Source: Gautieria morchelliformis
Lineage: Eukaryota > Basidiomycota > Agaricomycetes > Gomphales > Gomphaceae
Reading direction: 5' to 3'
Assembly: GCA_015179125.1 (NCBI GenBank)
Contig: WHVA01000036.1
Coordinates: forward strand, 248,001 to 312,000
Length of the DNA: 64,000 nucleotides
Made by a program: the position numbers and the translations under genes. Below the pieces are notes generated by a model that was not told where the DNA came from, did not search any database, and saw only the letters and a program-made list of their open reading frames with translations. Positions 20,026 through 32,758 of this stretch are shown here, piece after piece. How positions within the stretch are numbered: the first letter of the stretch is position 1; each line of letters starts with the position of its first letter.

Positions 20026-21201
20026 ATGGATCCGGACGATCGTCTTCGGAATATGGAGGAGGAATTGACGCGGAACCGGATGAAGACCGACGCGATTGAA
20101 ACAGCCTTACAAGCGATTTTGGCTAAGTTAGATATTCCACAAGGTGGTGGAAATGAAATGCTGGATGATCCGGATTTCGGAAAAGCGGAACTAGCGGAAA
20201 AGAGGATGTCCGTGAAGTTAGCAAAGGTCAAACCCGCAACTCCGGCGGACTTTGACGGAGATCGGGAGAAGGGACGCGCATTCTTCAACACATGCAGCAT
20301 CTACTTCGCAATTGTCGGAGACCTCTTTCCGAACGACCAGGCTCGGATTCACTGGACGTTGTCCTTTTTCAAATCGGACCGCGCAACCCGTTTTGCAAAC
20401 AAGGTGATCCGACATGAAGCAAAGGGCAAGGGGAACTACTTCCGGGACTGGGACGCGTTCGAGAAAACATTTTCCGACCAGTTCTGCCCGAAAAACGAGC
20501 AGCTCACAGCCCTTACAAAGCTCGAGGGGACGAGCTGGTACCAGGCCAAAGATCCGGTCGATGACTACATCGATCGCTTCCAGGAGCTCATCGACCTTGC
20601 GGAATATGACGACGACAAGACGATCGTCATCAAATTCCGACGAGGACTTGATCCGACGCTCCAGAACCAAGTTGCGCTGCTTGGGGATGGAGCTCCGGAT
20701 TTTGATGACCCGGAAGGGTGGTACCAAGCTGCGCAGAAGGTTTCTCGGAACAGGGAGGCAAATGAGGCCTTCGTGGAGACGAGTCGGAACACGACACGCA
20801 GTTCCGCTCGTCCTACTCAACCTGTGCCAAAACCCGGAAGCGCATTCATTCCCACACGGAAATTATTTCCGATGCTTGCTCCGCCTGCTCCTATTAGGAA
20901 CCATAGCCCTCCTCCCTCGAAGAGTGGCCCTGCCCCGATGGATGTTGACCGCATGCGCAGAAAAGGCCATGGAACTATCACCTGCTTCCGCTGCCGACAA
21001 CCAGGCCACTACGCTCGCGAGTGCCCCCAAGCCTTTGATATCCGGCTTATGACCACAGAGGAGAAACTCGAGATCCTTCCAGAGTTCCTCGCGCTTGCAG
21101 ACATAAACGGAGTGCCCACTGCGGAAGAGCTTTCCGAAAATGCGGAACATGGTCTACCAGAAGCGGAAGATGCATCGGATTTTGTGACACGCAGCGGGTG
21201 A
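20026..21201 (+). pseudogene. Element B Gag
   Basis: A gypsy-type Gag of about 391 residues from the ATG at 20026 (MDPDDRLRNMEEEL). It contains capsid-like helices (YFAIVGDLFPNDQARIHWTL, YIDRFQELIDLAEYDDD) and a CCHC knuckle CFRCRQPGHYAREC. The frame is open further upstream to the LTR edge but has no ATG there. It is part of an element judged not fully intact. Confidence 0.85.
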
Positions 21202-24200
21202 GATGTGTGCCCCTGCTGCCTGTACATAACCGGTTTGCCTGTCTTGAAGTAGAGAATGAAAAGCCCCCACTCCCCTCACTTCGTACAGACCCACCGGATA
21301 AAGTCACACAAAAACCAAATCTGACACCCCATCCATCCCGCATCCGCCCTTGGGAGAGACGCCTTCCGAAGCGCTATGTTGTTGCTGCCACCCCTGGCCC
21401 CAAGTCACTAGTCATTAAGGTGGAGATCCAGACGACAGATACGGCGGAAGTCAAATCCGGACCCGCCCTTGTCGATTGCGGGGCCACTGGTCAGTTTATG
21501 GACCGGGACTATGTGGAACGGAACCGACTGACCACGCGGAAGTTGCAACGTGCAATCCCGGTGTTCAATGTGGATGGAAGCCCCAATGAGGCAGGGTCCA
21601 TCACGGAGATAGTAGACACAATTCTCCGCTACGATGGACACTCAGAACGCACTTCCTTTGCAGTCACCAGCCTGGGGAAGCAGGACATCATCCTCGGGTT
21701 TACCTGGCTTCAGGAGCACAACCCGGAGATCAATTGGCAGACTCGGAAGGTACTGATGAGTCGATGTCCAGCCAAGTGTCACATGTGCAGGTCGGAACTG
21801 CGGAAGGAGCGCCAGGAGAGCGGAAGACTGAACGGCTCATACAGACATGTCGTTCTGGCCCCCATCCACTGCTTGCAGAAGAAGACTCGGAAGCGGAATT
21901 TGAACCGGATCCCACTTCCGATTCCGATTCCGATTCCATCGTCATCCGACTCGGCCCGGAAGACATTGTGGCGGAAGGGGAGCGCTTGCTGTACGTAAAC
22001 CTTCCGCCGGAAGCGGAACACATCCGCGCCACCGGAAATATTTCGCAACGCCTTGCTGAAGCCTCCAAGAGGCATGATAGAGTAGAGGCGGAAATTCCGG
22101 AGTACCTGCGAGAGTTCGAGGACGTCTTTTCCAAGGAGTCGTTTGATACCCTGCCTCCACGGAAGCTGTGGGACCACGCCATCGAGTTGGAGCCTGGGTC
22201 AAAGCCCACCAACTGCAAGGTCTACCCGCTGTCACCCAAGGAGCAGGTAGAGCTCGATGCGTTCCTTGCGGAAAACCTCCGTACAGGGAGGATCCGCCCC
22301 TCCAAGTCACCCATGGCATCTCCGGTGTTCTTCATCAAGAAGAAGGATGGCTCGCTCAGACTTGGCAGGACTACCGGGCCTTGAATGCGATCACGATCAA
22401 GAACCGGTACCCCATTCCACTCATTTCCGAACTGATCACACAACTCCGCGGGGCGAGGTACTTCACTAAGCTGGATGTCCGCTGGGGCTTCAACAATGTC
22501 CGGATCCGGGAGGGAGACGAGTGGAAGGCCGCATTCCGCACCAATCGAGGACTCTTTGAGCCACAGGTCATGTTCTTTGGCCTCACCAACAGTCCCGCCA
22601 CATTCCAGACAATGATGAATGACATTTTCCGTGACATGATAGCAGAAGGGGTTGTCTGCGTCTACCTCGATGACATCCTCATTTTCACGAAAACAATGTC
22701 CGAACATCGGGAAGTCGTGCGGAGAGTGCTGGAACGGCTCCGGGAGTACAACCTGTGTCTCAAGCCGGAAAAGTGCGAATTTGAGCGGACGCGGATAGAG
22801 TATCTTGGGGTGATTGTGTCGGAAGGAAAGGTGGAAATGGACCCAGTCAAAGTTTCCGGTGTATCGGATTGGCCCGTGCCGCGAAACAAGAAGGAGGTCC
22901 AGTCCTTCATTGGGTTTGTCAATTTCTACCGGCGGTTCATCAAGGACTTCTCCTGCCACGCCCGTGCCCTCTTCGACCTCACCAAGAAGGAGGTTGGATG
23001 GCGGTGGGGAGAGCCGGAACAGACTTCCTTTGACAAACTCAAGGAGCTGATCACTTCCGCCCCGGTCCTGATCTTTCCCGACGACTCTCGCCCTTATCGA
23101 GTCGAGGCGGATTCTTCCGACGCAGCTACCGGAGCGGTCTTGTCACAGCAGTCATCGGAAGATGGTGGGGGGTGGCATCCGATTGCCTTCTTCTCTAAGA
23201 GCCTTAGTCCGGTCGAGCGGAACTATGAGATCCATGACAAGGAGATGCTGGCAATCATCCGAGCGCTGGAGGAGTGGCAACACTTCCTCGAGGGTGCTCT
23301 ATGCCCTTTTGAGATCTGGACAGACCACAAGAACCTCGAGTATTTCCGCATGGCTAAGAAGCTGAACCGACGACAAGCACGGTGGTCCCTACACCTGTCC
23401 CGGTTTGACTTCATGCTCCACCACCGCCCCGGCCGCACCATGGGCAAGCCCGATGCCCTATCCTGCCGCGTGGATCACGGAAGCGGAAGTGGAGACAACG
23501 CGGATATGACACTGCTCCACCCAAGTCTCTTTGCAATCCGTGCCCTAGAAGGAGTAACTGCAGTTGGGGCGGAAGCGGAAATGCTCCGGGATATCCGGAG
23601 GCAGTACCGGAATGGAGAGAAGGAGGAGTCGGTGGTGAAGGCAGTGGAGGAACTCCGGAAGGGGCACTCACGGTCTGTACGGGCAGCGGAATGGTCGGAA
23701 CGTGATGGACTGCTCCACTTCAGAGGCAAGGTCTATGTTCCGGGTGGGGCGGACCTCCGCCGTCGCATCGTGTCCCAGCACCATGACACACGGGTCGCTG
23801 GGCATGCTGGCAGGTGGAAGACGCTGGAGTTAGTGGCTCGGAATTACTGGTGGCCTCAGATGTCCCGCTACATCGGACAGTACGTGAAGACGTGTGACCT
23901 TTGTCTCCGAACCAAAGCGCAACGACGTCCGCCCGTCGGAGAACTTGTTCCGCTCCCGATTCCCGAATCCCGCTGGGACACCATCAGTGTCGACTTCATC
24001 GTCGAACTCCCAGAGTCTCATGGCTACGACGCGATCATGAACGTCGTGGATTCGGTGAGAAAGGTGTCCCACTTCATTCCGACGCACACGACGATCACAG
24101 CCCTCGGAGCGGCCCGCCTGTTCCTTGCCCATGTCTGGAAGTTGCATGGGCTCCCGAAGCAAGTCGTTTCCGACCGAGGTCCGCAGTTTGTCGCGGAACT

Positions 24201-25332
24201 GACTCGGGAGCTCTACCGCCTGCTCGGCATAAAGCTGGCTACCACCACAGCGTACCATCCGCAGGGTGACGGACAGACGGAACGGGTCAATCAGGAGTTG
24301 GAGCAATATCTCCGCCTCTTTGTCAATGAGAGGCAGGATGACTGGGATGAGTTACTTCCGCTGGCGGAATTCCAATACAACAACCATGTCCATTCCGCCA
24401 CGCAACAGACTCCCTTCATGCTTGACTCCGGACGACACCCGCGGATGGGCTTCGAACCACGCCAGGCTGACTCCCGACTCGAGACGGTCAATGAGTTCCG
24501 AGACCGCATGGACTCCACCCTTTCGGAAGCCAAGTCGGCCCTTGCGAAGGCCAAGGATGACATGGCAAGGTACTACAACCGACGCCGGGTTCCTGCCCCA
24601 GAGTACCAAGTTGGAGACAAGGTGTACCTAGATGCAAGTGACATCCGCACCACACGCCCTTCGCAGAAGCTTGCCCACCGCTACCTTGGGCCCTTCACAG
24701 TGACGCGGAGGGTTGGACGGAATGCATACCGCCTCCGACTTCCGATGTCCATGTCCCACCTCCACCCCGTCTTCAACGTGGTGAAGTTACTCCCTATGCT
24801 TGAGGACCCAATTCCACGTCGGAAGGCTCATCCGCCACCTCCGCCAGAAATTGTAGATGGGGAAGAGCACTACGTGGTAGAACGGATCCTGGACAGCCGG
24901 TTTGTGCGAGGACGACTCCAATTCCTCGTGAAATGGGAAGGGTATGGGTACGAGGAGAATTCGTGGGTCCCGGAGCAAGATGTTTCCGCTCCTGACAAAC
25001 TCCGGGAGTTCTACAGGACACATCCAGGTGCCCCTCGCCGAATCCGCTCGCTGGCATTTCAATCCCTTGTGTCCCGCGCTTCGAGGACGCAGCACGCTAG
25101 AGGGGGGGTGATGTCAGGGGACACCCTGTTTTCCATTTCCAGTTCCGACACCACACCCAGTTCCGACTCCATTTCCGACTCCGCTTCCGGTTCCGATTCC
25201 ATCTCCGCATCCGCTTTCGGGAACGATTCCGCTTCTGGGAGAACTTCCACCAGTTCCGTTCGCCTTGCCAGTTCCACTCCAATTTCCGACTTCCGCCCCG
25301 GAACAGTGTCGGAAATCAAGCGACTCGCATAA
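21202..25332 (+). pseudogene. Element B protease-RT-RNase H-integrase-chromodomain region
   Basis: The protease motif is ALVDCGATGQFMDRDYV. RT shows FFGLTNSPATFQTMMNDIF and VVCVYLDDILIF. RNase H shows YRVEADSSDAATGAVLSQQ and EIWTDHKNLEYF. Integrase has an HHCC module (HDTRVAGHAGRWKT, CDLCLRTKAQ) and the core FIVELPESHGYD, VVSDRGPQFVAEL and YHPQGDGQTERVNQELEQ. The chromodomain is HYVVERILDSRFVRGRLQ then VKWEGYGYEENSWVPE. The chromodomain marks it as a chromovirus; in this group the domain directs integration toward marked chromatin. The frame continues across the polypurine tract into the 3' LTR. About one break was judged from the frame layout. Confidence 0.88.
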
Positions 25333-25591
25333 TAGGTGGCATCAAGGGTCGATCAAGGGTCAGGGGGATGCAGGGTTGATGGCGGGTGCCAAGCGTTGTC
25401 CCTGGCTGCGCAGCGTAGTATAATACGGGCTCGCTGACATTGGGGGTCCTTAGACTTTTCTCTTTGGATTTCCCCTTGTCAGGTGAGAACCCCCTCTCTT
25501 GTATGCTCTGTTCATTTATACATACTTTGGATTTCCCCTTGTCAGTTGTGTGGTAGTGTGATCTCCACGACTAGCCAGGGTTGCCCTTACA
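25112..25591 (+). repeat. 3' LTR of element B
   Basis: 480 bp, the same sequence as the 5' LTR apart from an extra 18-base unit in its Ser/Asp-coding simple-sequence part. It is followed by GAAAT, then by the last 35 bases of element A's LTR. Confidence 0.92.
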
Positions 25592-25636
25592 GAAATAGAA
25601 ACTTGTGGAAGGAAACGCGTGAACCCTGACAGCTGC

Positions 25637-27003
25637 AGCATTATTTAATATTCTTTGAGTCTCGTAAACGACACGTTCTGATAGATTGAAGTGTTAGCAA
25701 TAACACCAAAGTCTTGAAGGGTTCCAAAACAGTGTGTGCGGTGTCGGGGGAGGGTGAGGGCGAGTGCGAGGGAGTCCTCATCGGGGCCCCAGCAGTTTCT
25801 GAGTAGTGTGAAGACTCGAGGTTGATGGCGATAGACCTACAAAATTTAAATGTGGATTCAGTGCAGTGAGCTCAAAGTTGACATTGCTGGGAGATCTGCT
25901 CACAAGAATATATAGCGAGAAAAGCTGAACTCGATGTAAGATAATTTGGTCTTGGCTGCATCGTAACATGAATTGGGTTAATTACCTTTCCTTGACGAGG
26001 AGCGGTACTTTAAAAAGAAATTGTCGCGGAAAGAAAATAGTAGGCAAGGCAAAGTCACGACCCACATAAAATTGTTTTGACATCAGCGTCAAGCTTTTGC
26101 AGGTAAAATTGATAGAACAAAGAGTGTTTCGGTTTGAAGTCAATTCATGGAGGATTAAGGCATCCGGATGGCTGGGGGAGTCACAAACGCGAAGGTCATT
26201 GTCCAAAGCAATTCTACAGTTGTGACACTGTGAGCGAGGAAGAACGCAGCATATATATAGACTCTCACAGAATTCTCAGCAGGAGCACTTCATCCGTTTT
26301 CACTGCTATGTCTGGATTCGGAAAGAGCAATAGCTCGCCCGGATTCGGTATGTGCAGATGGAAAGTGTAACTCGGCATTGATGTCGGGGGGGGGGGGGGG
26401 GCGGGCCAGCGTCGATGTCATGGGCGACATCAACAGGATGTGGCAAGCATTAAGGTCAGAGTGGGGCGAGCGGTTGAGTTAGGACTCCTGGGAACTGTGC
26501 TATGCCCGCAGAAGTCATTGCTTGTCGTGATGGAGAGCAAGATGCAAAGACACGTTGTATGTTTGCAGGTATTTGCCTAAGAGTCAAATTTAAATTTGAC
26601 TGCAAAGGACAGCAATCACCAGATGAGAGGAGAACGGTGCCGATATTTTTGGAGTTGAAGAAATTGAAAGTTTTTGAGTTTGTGAAAAGCATATTGTCTG
26701 AAGTCAAATTTTGCGTGCATGTGCATGTTTCAAAAAAACCTTTTTGCAAGTTTTGAAATGAATTTCAAAATTTGAGAAGTCCACAGGCTGATTTCACTTT
26801 TCTAAGGTTGACAATGTTCTCAGAATTTATATTTGTATTTTTCACTTCTGGACACACTGTGGTCATATTTAAAGTGCACACTCAAAACTGTATCTGATAA
26901 AAATAGACCTTACTCTCGTGTCTGGCATGAACAGACCCCAGCCAAATCTTCAACACACACTTTACATGTCACAGTTCCCACCCGGTGCCACCTCCCTGGA
27001 CCA
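25637..27003. other. No recognised gene; simple-sequence and palindromic features
   Basis: Short open frames only. It contains a 16-base G run (26386-26401) and a perfect 20-base palindrome AGTCAAATTTAAATTTGACT (26582-26601). Composition becomes AT-rich after 26570. If 27004-27021 is the end of an inverted-repeat transposon, part of this stretch may be its interior, but no transposase motif is visible. Confidence 0.4.
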
Positions 27004-27021
27004 GGGTCGATTCTCACTGGG
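27004..27021. repeat. Inverted-repeat-like end motif abutting R1 copy c
   Basis: GGGTCGATTCTCACTGGG is the exact reverse complement of 8886-8903. It abuts R1 at CTTCACT, the same point at which the 8886 motif interrupts R1 copy b. Confidence 0.5.
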
Positions 27022-27770
27022 CTTCACTTTTCATAGGTCTAACTACCCTGGCAGTCCCCTCATCTGATTTATTCATGGTGTTTGTGTAGACGATTGCCTA
27101 CATGCTAAATATAAAGCCAAGTGTCGAATGACATGGTAATTGGTATATGATGCGTTTTGCGTTCCTTTGTCGGATTGAATCGGCATGTTTCGAGTGACTC
27201 CTCTCGCTAGTTGCGAATGCTGTGCAGGATGGGATTTGGAAATGCTCTATGCCCTGCTTCTAGATGTCTGTGGATATCTCAAAAGCTTATTTTTTTGTCT
27301 GCCATCTGTTGGGCAGCCACTGTAGCACTTGGAGGCAAAATACCTGCTTTGTCTCTACGAACATATGGCTGCCCACTCCTCAAGTCATGGGTCCACCCTC
27401 TGTTTCCAAGTGCATTTTAGCACTGTAAGGTCAATCACTCAAGGGCTAATGCAAATGCATATATTTCATGTGATATTTCATCAATCAGACATTCATCTGC
27501 ATGGTGAGATAGCCATGGGAGATTCAAATTTAAGGTTGGGCCGTCATGTTCCACCTCGCCTTCTGAATATTGAACCTGATGTGCCAGAAGGAGGCCTGTG
27601 AGGGGTCTGCATGCATCGAGGGTCGAAAGTTCAACTAAATGGCCATACATGGCATGTCGAGCAATATGGAAGTGTGGAACAACAGTGGAAATTTGGTCAA
27701 AGTCAAAGCCAAAGTCATGACTCAGTCGATCGGCCCTGCGAGTGCTGGGGTCCTGAGGCCTGGAGGCCCT
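27022..27770 (+). repeat. Dispersed repeat R1, copy c
   Basis: Parallels copy a from CTTCACTTTTCATA through CTCGCCTTCTGAATAT to CCTGAGGCCTGG, about 740 bases with scattered differences. It carries the second half of R1, which is missing from copies b and d. It is non-coding as far as can be seen. Confidence 0.7.
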
Positions 27771-29739
27771 TCTCCTGTAGACTTCTATCCTCGACCAGAA
27801 GAGGACTTGGGCATCACTGTTGAGTTCTCATACTTCATCTTCATTACCTTAGCCTTCGAACTATTTTCTGTGCTGTTGGCGAAGGGCTCTGAAGGAGCAC
27901 CTTCGCCGGCAAAGGGATTGTTGCTACTTAGACAACCCTTCCGTGACACCTTGCACATTACATCATCAAGTGCCACGGGCTATTTCGTTACAACTGTAGA
28001 TAGGGCGAGCTCCGTTCAGGTAGCCCTCTTATCTTGTGAACATTTATTGGTTCACCTATTTGCTGAACAGCATACTTATTCGCACAAGCTATTCGGGCAT
28101 TCGCTGTGTTCACTAATACACAATATTAATGCCTAAAAACCAATCTTGACAATGACGTGTGAAAGTTTGCTGCCATTTGTCCATGTTTCACGCAGCTTTC
28201 TGTCCCTTTCAGGATGTTTGTGACTGTTTTTCGGCCATGAGACAACCTTTGTCTCACTGTTGTTTCATCCCATGCGTTCTGCACTCTGTCCTTCTTGAAT
28301 CATTCATGTCATTTTCCCATGCGTTCAGCTTTCCGTCCTTCACTTGAAACATTCGTATCGCTCCCCACTCCATCACTGAGGTGTGTTGTTGCCATTTTCA
28401 TTCATTTTACGCGTATCGGTGTTTATAAATTGATGCATGAGTCAGACCGTTCTTTCCCCATGCCAGCAATGCAAGGTGTCACTTACGTTGAAGACGCGCA
28501 AGTTGTGCATTTACGCATGACGTCTCTTACCTGCAGATCCAACCTGTGGCAGGGCCCACCATGGGCAGCTCCAGGTCACTCATCCAGCCTGACACCTAGG
28601 ACAGCTTGCGACCCATAGAGATGTCCCAAACAACAATTCACAGACATGTTGAGCCGCAGGCGGGCCCAACGGCACACGTCTGAAAAAGTACAACAACATT
28701 CCAAGTGTCCTACCATGGGTCTGATCCCACATCCCTCTGACACACCTGTTGTTTCATGTTTCTATAGTACAGGACATTGCCGAGTCCAGGGCCAGGCGCG
28801 ACAAACTTACTGAGGCCTGGAAGCGCAAGGCTCTTACCCTGGATGACAACGCAGATGACATGCTGAGCAGACGTCGGACCCAGATACACAGGCTTCATTC
28901 TGACCATAGCAGGACCGCCTATTGTGTGAGGCCTGGAAGCTCGCCTGCTCTGAACACGGCATGCAGGTCAGAACGAGTGGTGATGTGTTCAATATGGTAT
29001 GCATGTCCTGACATCTCATACCCTACTCACCTGTTTTCACAGATCAAGCAGCGCGGCAGCCAGGTGCGGGGGGAGCTCAAGTGTATGCCCATCCTGTCAT
29101 GACAAGTTTGACGCAAGGGAGGAGGAGACTATGGCCTGGAGTGTGCTGGGAAGAGCAAGCTACTAGGTGGGCTTTTTTCCAGAGATTACTCATCCGTTGA
29201 TGATGTTTTTCCGATTAATCGGGATCATCACACCCACCGTCGTATGGCATCATCCTGTAATCCTCGTCCACAGAGACTGCTATGAATAATCCTGTCTGTC
29301 GCTGTCATTCCGTATGACTGGACTTGCAGTAAACAACGTCGAATGTTTTCCAGCCGCCTGGATAAGAAGTAAGCAGTGTTAAAATAATGAAGGGCGTTAT
29401 TCAAAACAAGAAGTAATCTTTCGTTACCATCATCTGGAAGGGCACAAGGCTCAGAAAGAGGACGATGATGCGTAAAAACAGAAACTTCTCCCATAGAATG
29501 TGAAGATTAGGCGGACCCGTCACCGGTTACTAATGCTGTGAGACAACAGGGTATAAGCAGCAACCCCTTCTTTAAGACATTATCCTTACCCTCTGACTTT
29601 ATCGGAGAGTCAATGTTGTCTCATCCCAAGGTAGAGGCACGACCTCTGGCAACTTTTAGTTGATGAACCTTATCTTTGACATCGTTCGCTGAGACATTTG
29701 TCTCTATGGCTTTGATAGATGAGTAATAAATAAGGGGCC
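27771..29739. other. No recognised gene
   Basis: Several open frames of 60-165 codons: 27639-28136 plus, overlapping R1; 28749-29102 plus, with ESRARRDKLTEAWKRKA; and 29228-29494 minus, with ERLLLVLNNALHYFNTAYFL. None matches a family I recognise and none has a convincing exon structure. 28160-28400 contains repeated TTTCATTCATTTTCCC-like phrases. Confidence 0.35.
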
Positions 29740-30019
29740 GTGTCAACTGCCTGCAGATTTTATATAATGTTCGAGTTCCCGTTAGCACTTCGCAATCTTA
29801 AATACTTCATGACCATTGAAATACACGCCGAATTCCAATGGAGAGGTTCCATTCATGTACGTGTTCTTCCAGCCAATGATGTTTACCTAACCTTCATGTG
29901 CAGCTTCACATGTTCTTCCTCAACCGGGGGAGTTTCATTACACATTTACTTCTATTCTCCACAGACCCTGATGAAGACGGGGTCTTTGTCTATAACTACA
30001 ACAAAGAATCTCTTTAATC

Positions 30020-31533
30020 AGCTTGCATCCAACTCCTATGTGCAATATCATGGCTTTCCCTTCTACAATCACTTGGATTATTGGCAATATCTTCTCCCCC
30101 AGTTTTGTATGGGGGCAAAAGTGTGGAGGACACATACACAAATGCCCTTATTGTCACATACTCCTTTTGACAGGTGAACGCGCAGGGTTCTGTTGTGGGG
30201 AACGAGGAAAGCAACTGCATGACATAAAGCCACTTCCTCCATTGCCTGAAGAGTTCAATATATTCATCCACGACCGCAACATTTTGTCTTCATCGTGGGT
30301 TTTAAACTTGAGCTACTCTTTTGCTTCTTTGGAATCTATGTCAGACTTCCCTGGACTACATGGACCTCCAGGGTTTTTCTCTGTTCAAGGTCGACTTTAT
30401 CATCGCCTATGACCAAAAAATTGTGACTCCGCTATACGGTGGTTGTTATATGATGGCTTTCTAGCCTCTCAAGCCCCTCATCAAAATTGGTTTCATTCCT
30501 TACCACATGTATGGACAATTGCAATGCGTGATGCATTGCTACGGGTTAAGCCATTTGTTCATGCATTACACCAACTGTTGTCCATTCAACTATCTATTTA
30601 TCCTGAAGCATCCATCATCCTGAAAGAATCATCGCCTTCAAACAAGGTGACTGCTTCTAAGACACAGGTCATACTTATACTTACAGGAGTTCAGATTGCT
30701 GCTATTATGTCATTTTGCAATACTACCCAATCAGACGTACATACACGCTCTCTCACAGTTGCCAAGACTGATGGACACAATCAATCTATCCCCACCAAAA
30801 ACCCTTCTGGCAATGTTTCCTTGGACATGATTCAACGTATCACATCTACTACAGATGCTGTTGATTTTGTATTTCCACCAGAGGTTTTGTCAGACCCCAG
30901 TCAATGCCTCACCCGATCAATTCTTGCACCAACAAACTCTCAATGTGACATGTATAACTCCATATGCCTTCACAGGCTGAATACTTGGAAAAAAACCTAC
31001 ACTGCAGCAGACTCTATCAAAGAGACTGATGATGCTAACCTCCTCTCACCTCAAGGCATTCTTGACTATGTAGCCCACCAAACACCACCTGGACTGCCTT
31101 CTCATACACTATCCATCAGACTTGGAGGAATTTATCACTTGATGCGTAATTTGTCAATTGCCCATGGCTTGGCAAAAAACTGCAGAGTTGTTGTCACATG
31201 ATTGGGAATGAAGCTCATTACTGTTAACACCCTCCGTGTCCATACTGGACTTAATTGTATTGATAAGGAGAGCATCCTCCTTCCATGTATCACCTTCTCT
31301 TCTTTATTGCCCTCCACTGGCCACACACTTCTTCGCAAGCAATTACCACTTTCAACAGCTGTCAAGGTCTTACCCTGGATCGTGGTGCCATAGACCTGAC
31401 CGCCCCTGTATTCAGCCATGGACAACTTTACACTGCTTTATCACGGGTTCGACATAGACAGGATGTTCGAGTAGGTTTTCCTTTACATGAACTACAGACA
31501 CAAAACATAGTCTACAAAGAAATTGTCCTCTAA
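30020..31533 (+). mobile_element. Helitron fragment with internal deletion
   Basis: A plus-strand Helitron remnant. 30110-30415 encodes a Helitron helicase-like N-terminal region (HKCPYCHILLLTGERAGFCC, then KPLPPLPEEF, then GPPGFFSVQGRLYHR). 30443-30800 continues with NPFV-type sequence (RDALLRVKPFVHALHQL, YPEASIILKESSPSN) and ends at the conserved DGHNQSIPT. The frame then jumps to the Pif1-like helicase C terminus: ILAPTNSQCDMYNSICLHRL, TPPGLPSHTLSIRLGG, and near the end FSHGQLYTALSRVRHRQDV then QTQNIVYKEIV. The HUH nuclease and the Walker motifs that normally lie between are absent, so it cannot encode its own transposition protein. The reading frame is also disturbed near 31200. It is a different subfamily from the Helitron at 49159. 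No 3' hairpin/CTAG end was found downstream. Confidence 0.75.
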
Positions 31534-31834
31534 CTCTCACGCATCTGCTAAAGACGTGCAGGCGAGGCTTGTACTTACAGCTGTTTCGGGTACACAAAGC
31601 GGAGTATGAAATTCATGCCGCCCGGTGCTGCCTGCAAAAATCGACCTGTATCTCCACAACCATTGCAGATTAAGGGTTTATACGTTGTATATAATCTGTA
31701 CTATATATTAGCTACCATTATATATACGAACCTTGGCTTATTATGATTTATTTAATATTTGGATAATTTCACTTATATGCATCATTATGACCTCAAATTC
31801 TTTCAATAAAGGCCATAAATTGGTCAGATTATAG
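31534..31834. other. No recognised gene
   Basis: An AT-rich stretch between the Helitron fragment and gypsy E, with TATATA-like motifs at 31680-31735. Nothing else was recognised. Confidence 0.4.
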
Positions 31835-32758
31835 TTTGCTTCCCTGTTCTGGGACACCCTCTGCGCAGCTTGGTACCACCCTTCTGGGTCATCGAAATCC
31901 GGAGCTCCATCCCCAAGCAGTGCGACTTGGTTCTGGAGTGTCGGATCAAGTCCTCGTCGGAATTTGATGACGATCATCTTGTCGTCGTCATACTCCACAA
32001 GGTCGATGAGCTCCTGGAAGCGATCGATGTAGTCATCGACCGGATCCTTGGCCTGGTACCAGCTGGTTCCCTCGAGCTTCATAAGGGCTGTGAGCTGCTC
32101 GTTTTTCGGGCAGAACTGGTCGGAAAATGTTTTCTCGAAGGCGTCCCAGTCCCGGAAGTAGTTCCCCTTGCCCTTTGCTTCATGTCGGATCACCTTGTTT
32201 GAAAAACGGGCTGCATGGTCCGACTTGAAAAAGGGCAATGCCCACTGAATCCGAGCCTGGTCGTTCGGAAAGAGGTCTCCGACAATTGCAAAGTAGATGC
32301 TGCATGTGTTGAAGAATGCACGTCCCTTCTCCCGATCTCCGTCAAAGTCCGCCGGAGTTGCGGGTTTGACCTTTGCTAACTTCGCGGAGACCCTCTCTTC
32401 CGCTACTTCCGCTTTTCCGAAATCCAGATCGTCCAGCATTTCATTTCCACCACTTTGTGGAATATCTAACTTAGCCAAAATCGCTTGTAAGGCTGTTTCA
32501 ATCGCGTCGGTCTTCATCCGGTTCCGCGTCAATTCCTCCTCCATATTCCGAAGACAATCGTCCGGATCCATGTCGGAAGGAGAAATATGGGACGGGATTT
32601 CCGGGGTTGGGAGCTCGGCGTAAGAAGAGGGGCTGTCATACGCTGTGTGTGCGGAAGAGGTTGCGATCTCCGAGTCGCTGTCTCCGATTCCGAACGCAAC
32701 TATGGCGAATGCAACGCGCAGTACGACCGCCGGTCCTCTAGGGGAGAGACTTTTCTGC

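Larger units (their letters stand above)
19377..25591 (+). mobile_element. Ty3/gypsy chromovirus B, nested in element A
   Basis: A 6215-bp element with LTRs at 19377-19838 and 25112-25591. The target duplication GAAAT is at 19372-19376 and 25592-25596. LTRs start TGTCAGGGGACACC and end CCCTTACA. The two LTRs are very similar, apart from an 18-base length difference in a simple-sequence part. Parts in order are Gag, protease, RT, RNase H, integrase and chromodomain. It is close to whole with about one break in the pol region. It is the same family as C, D and E. The polypurine tract AGAGGGGGGGTGA precedes the 3' LTR. The insertion is younger than element A. Confidence 0.93.
15227..25631 (-). 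mobile_element. Ty3/gypsy element A, broken, contains element B
   Basis: A minus-strand gypsy element. Both outer ends are flanked by GCTGC (15222-15226 and 25632-25636), a 5-bp target duplication. Its 5' LTR is the right-hand one (25631 down to 19007) and is itself split by element B. The left-hand LTR is represented by 15227-15340. Recognisable parts are Gag with a CCHC knuckle (about 17840-18900) and protease plus reverse transcriptase (about 16172-17828). A SAP-like coding remnant of other origin occupies 15682-16171. The element is broken in several places. The LTR family also occurs at 1162-1631. Age is inferred to be older than B, because B inserted into it. Confidence 0.85.

Noticed and set aside
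20218-20820. Long antisense open frames over gag and pol (for example 20218-20820, 52350-53426, 54433-55275, all minus)
   Set aside because: They are mirror frames of well-supported coding sequence with matching codon periodicity, and no known domain is visible in them.
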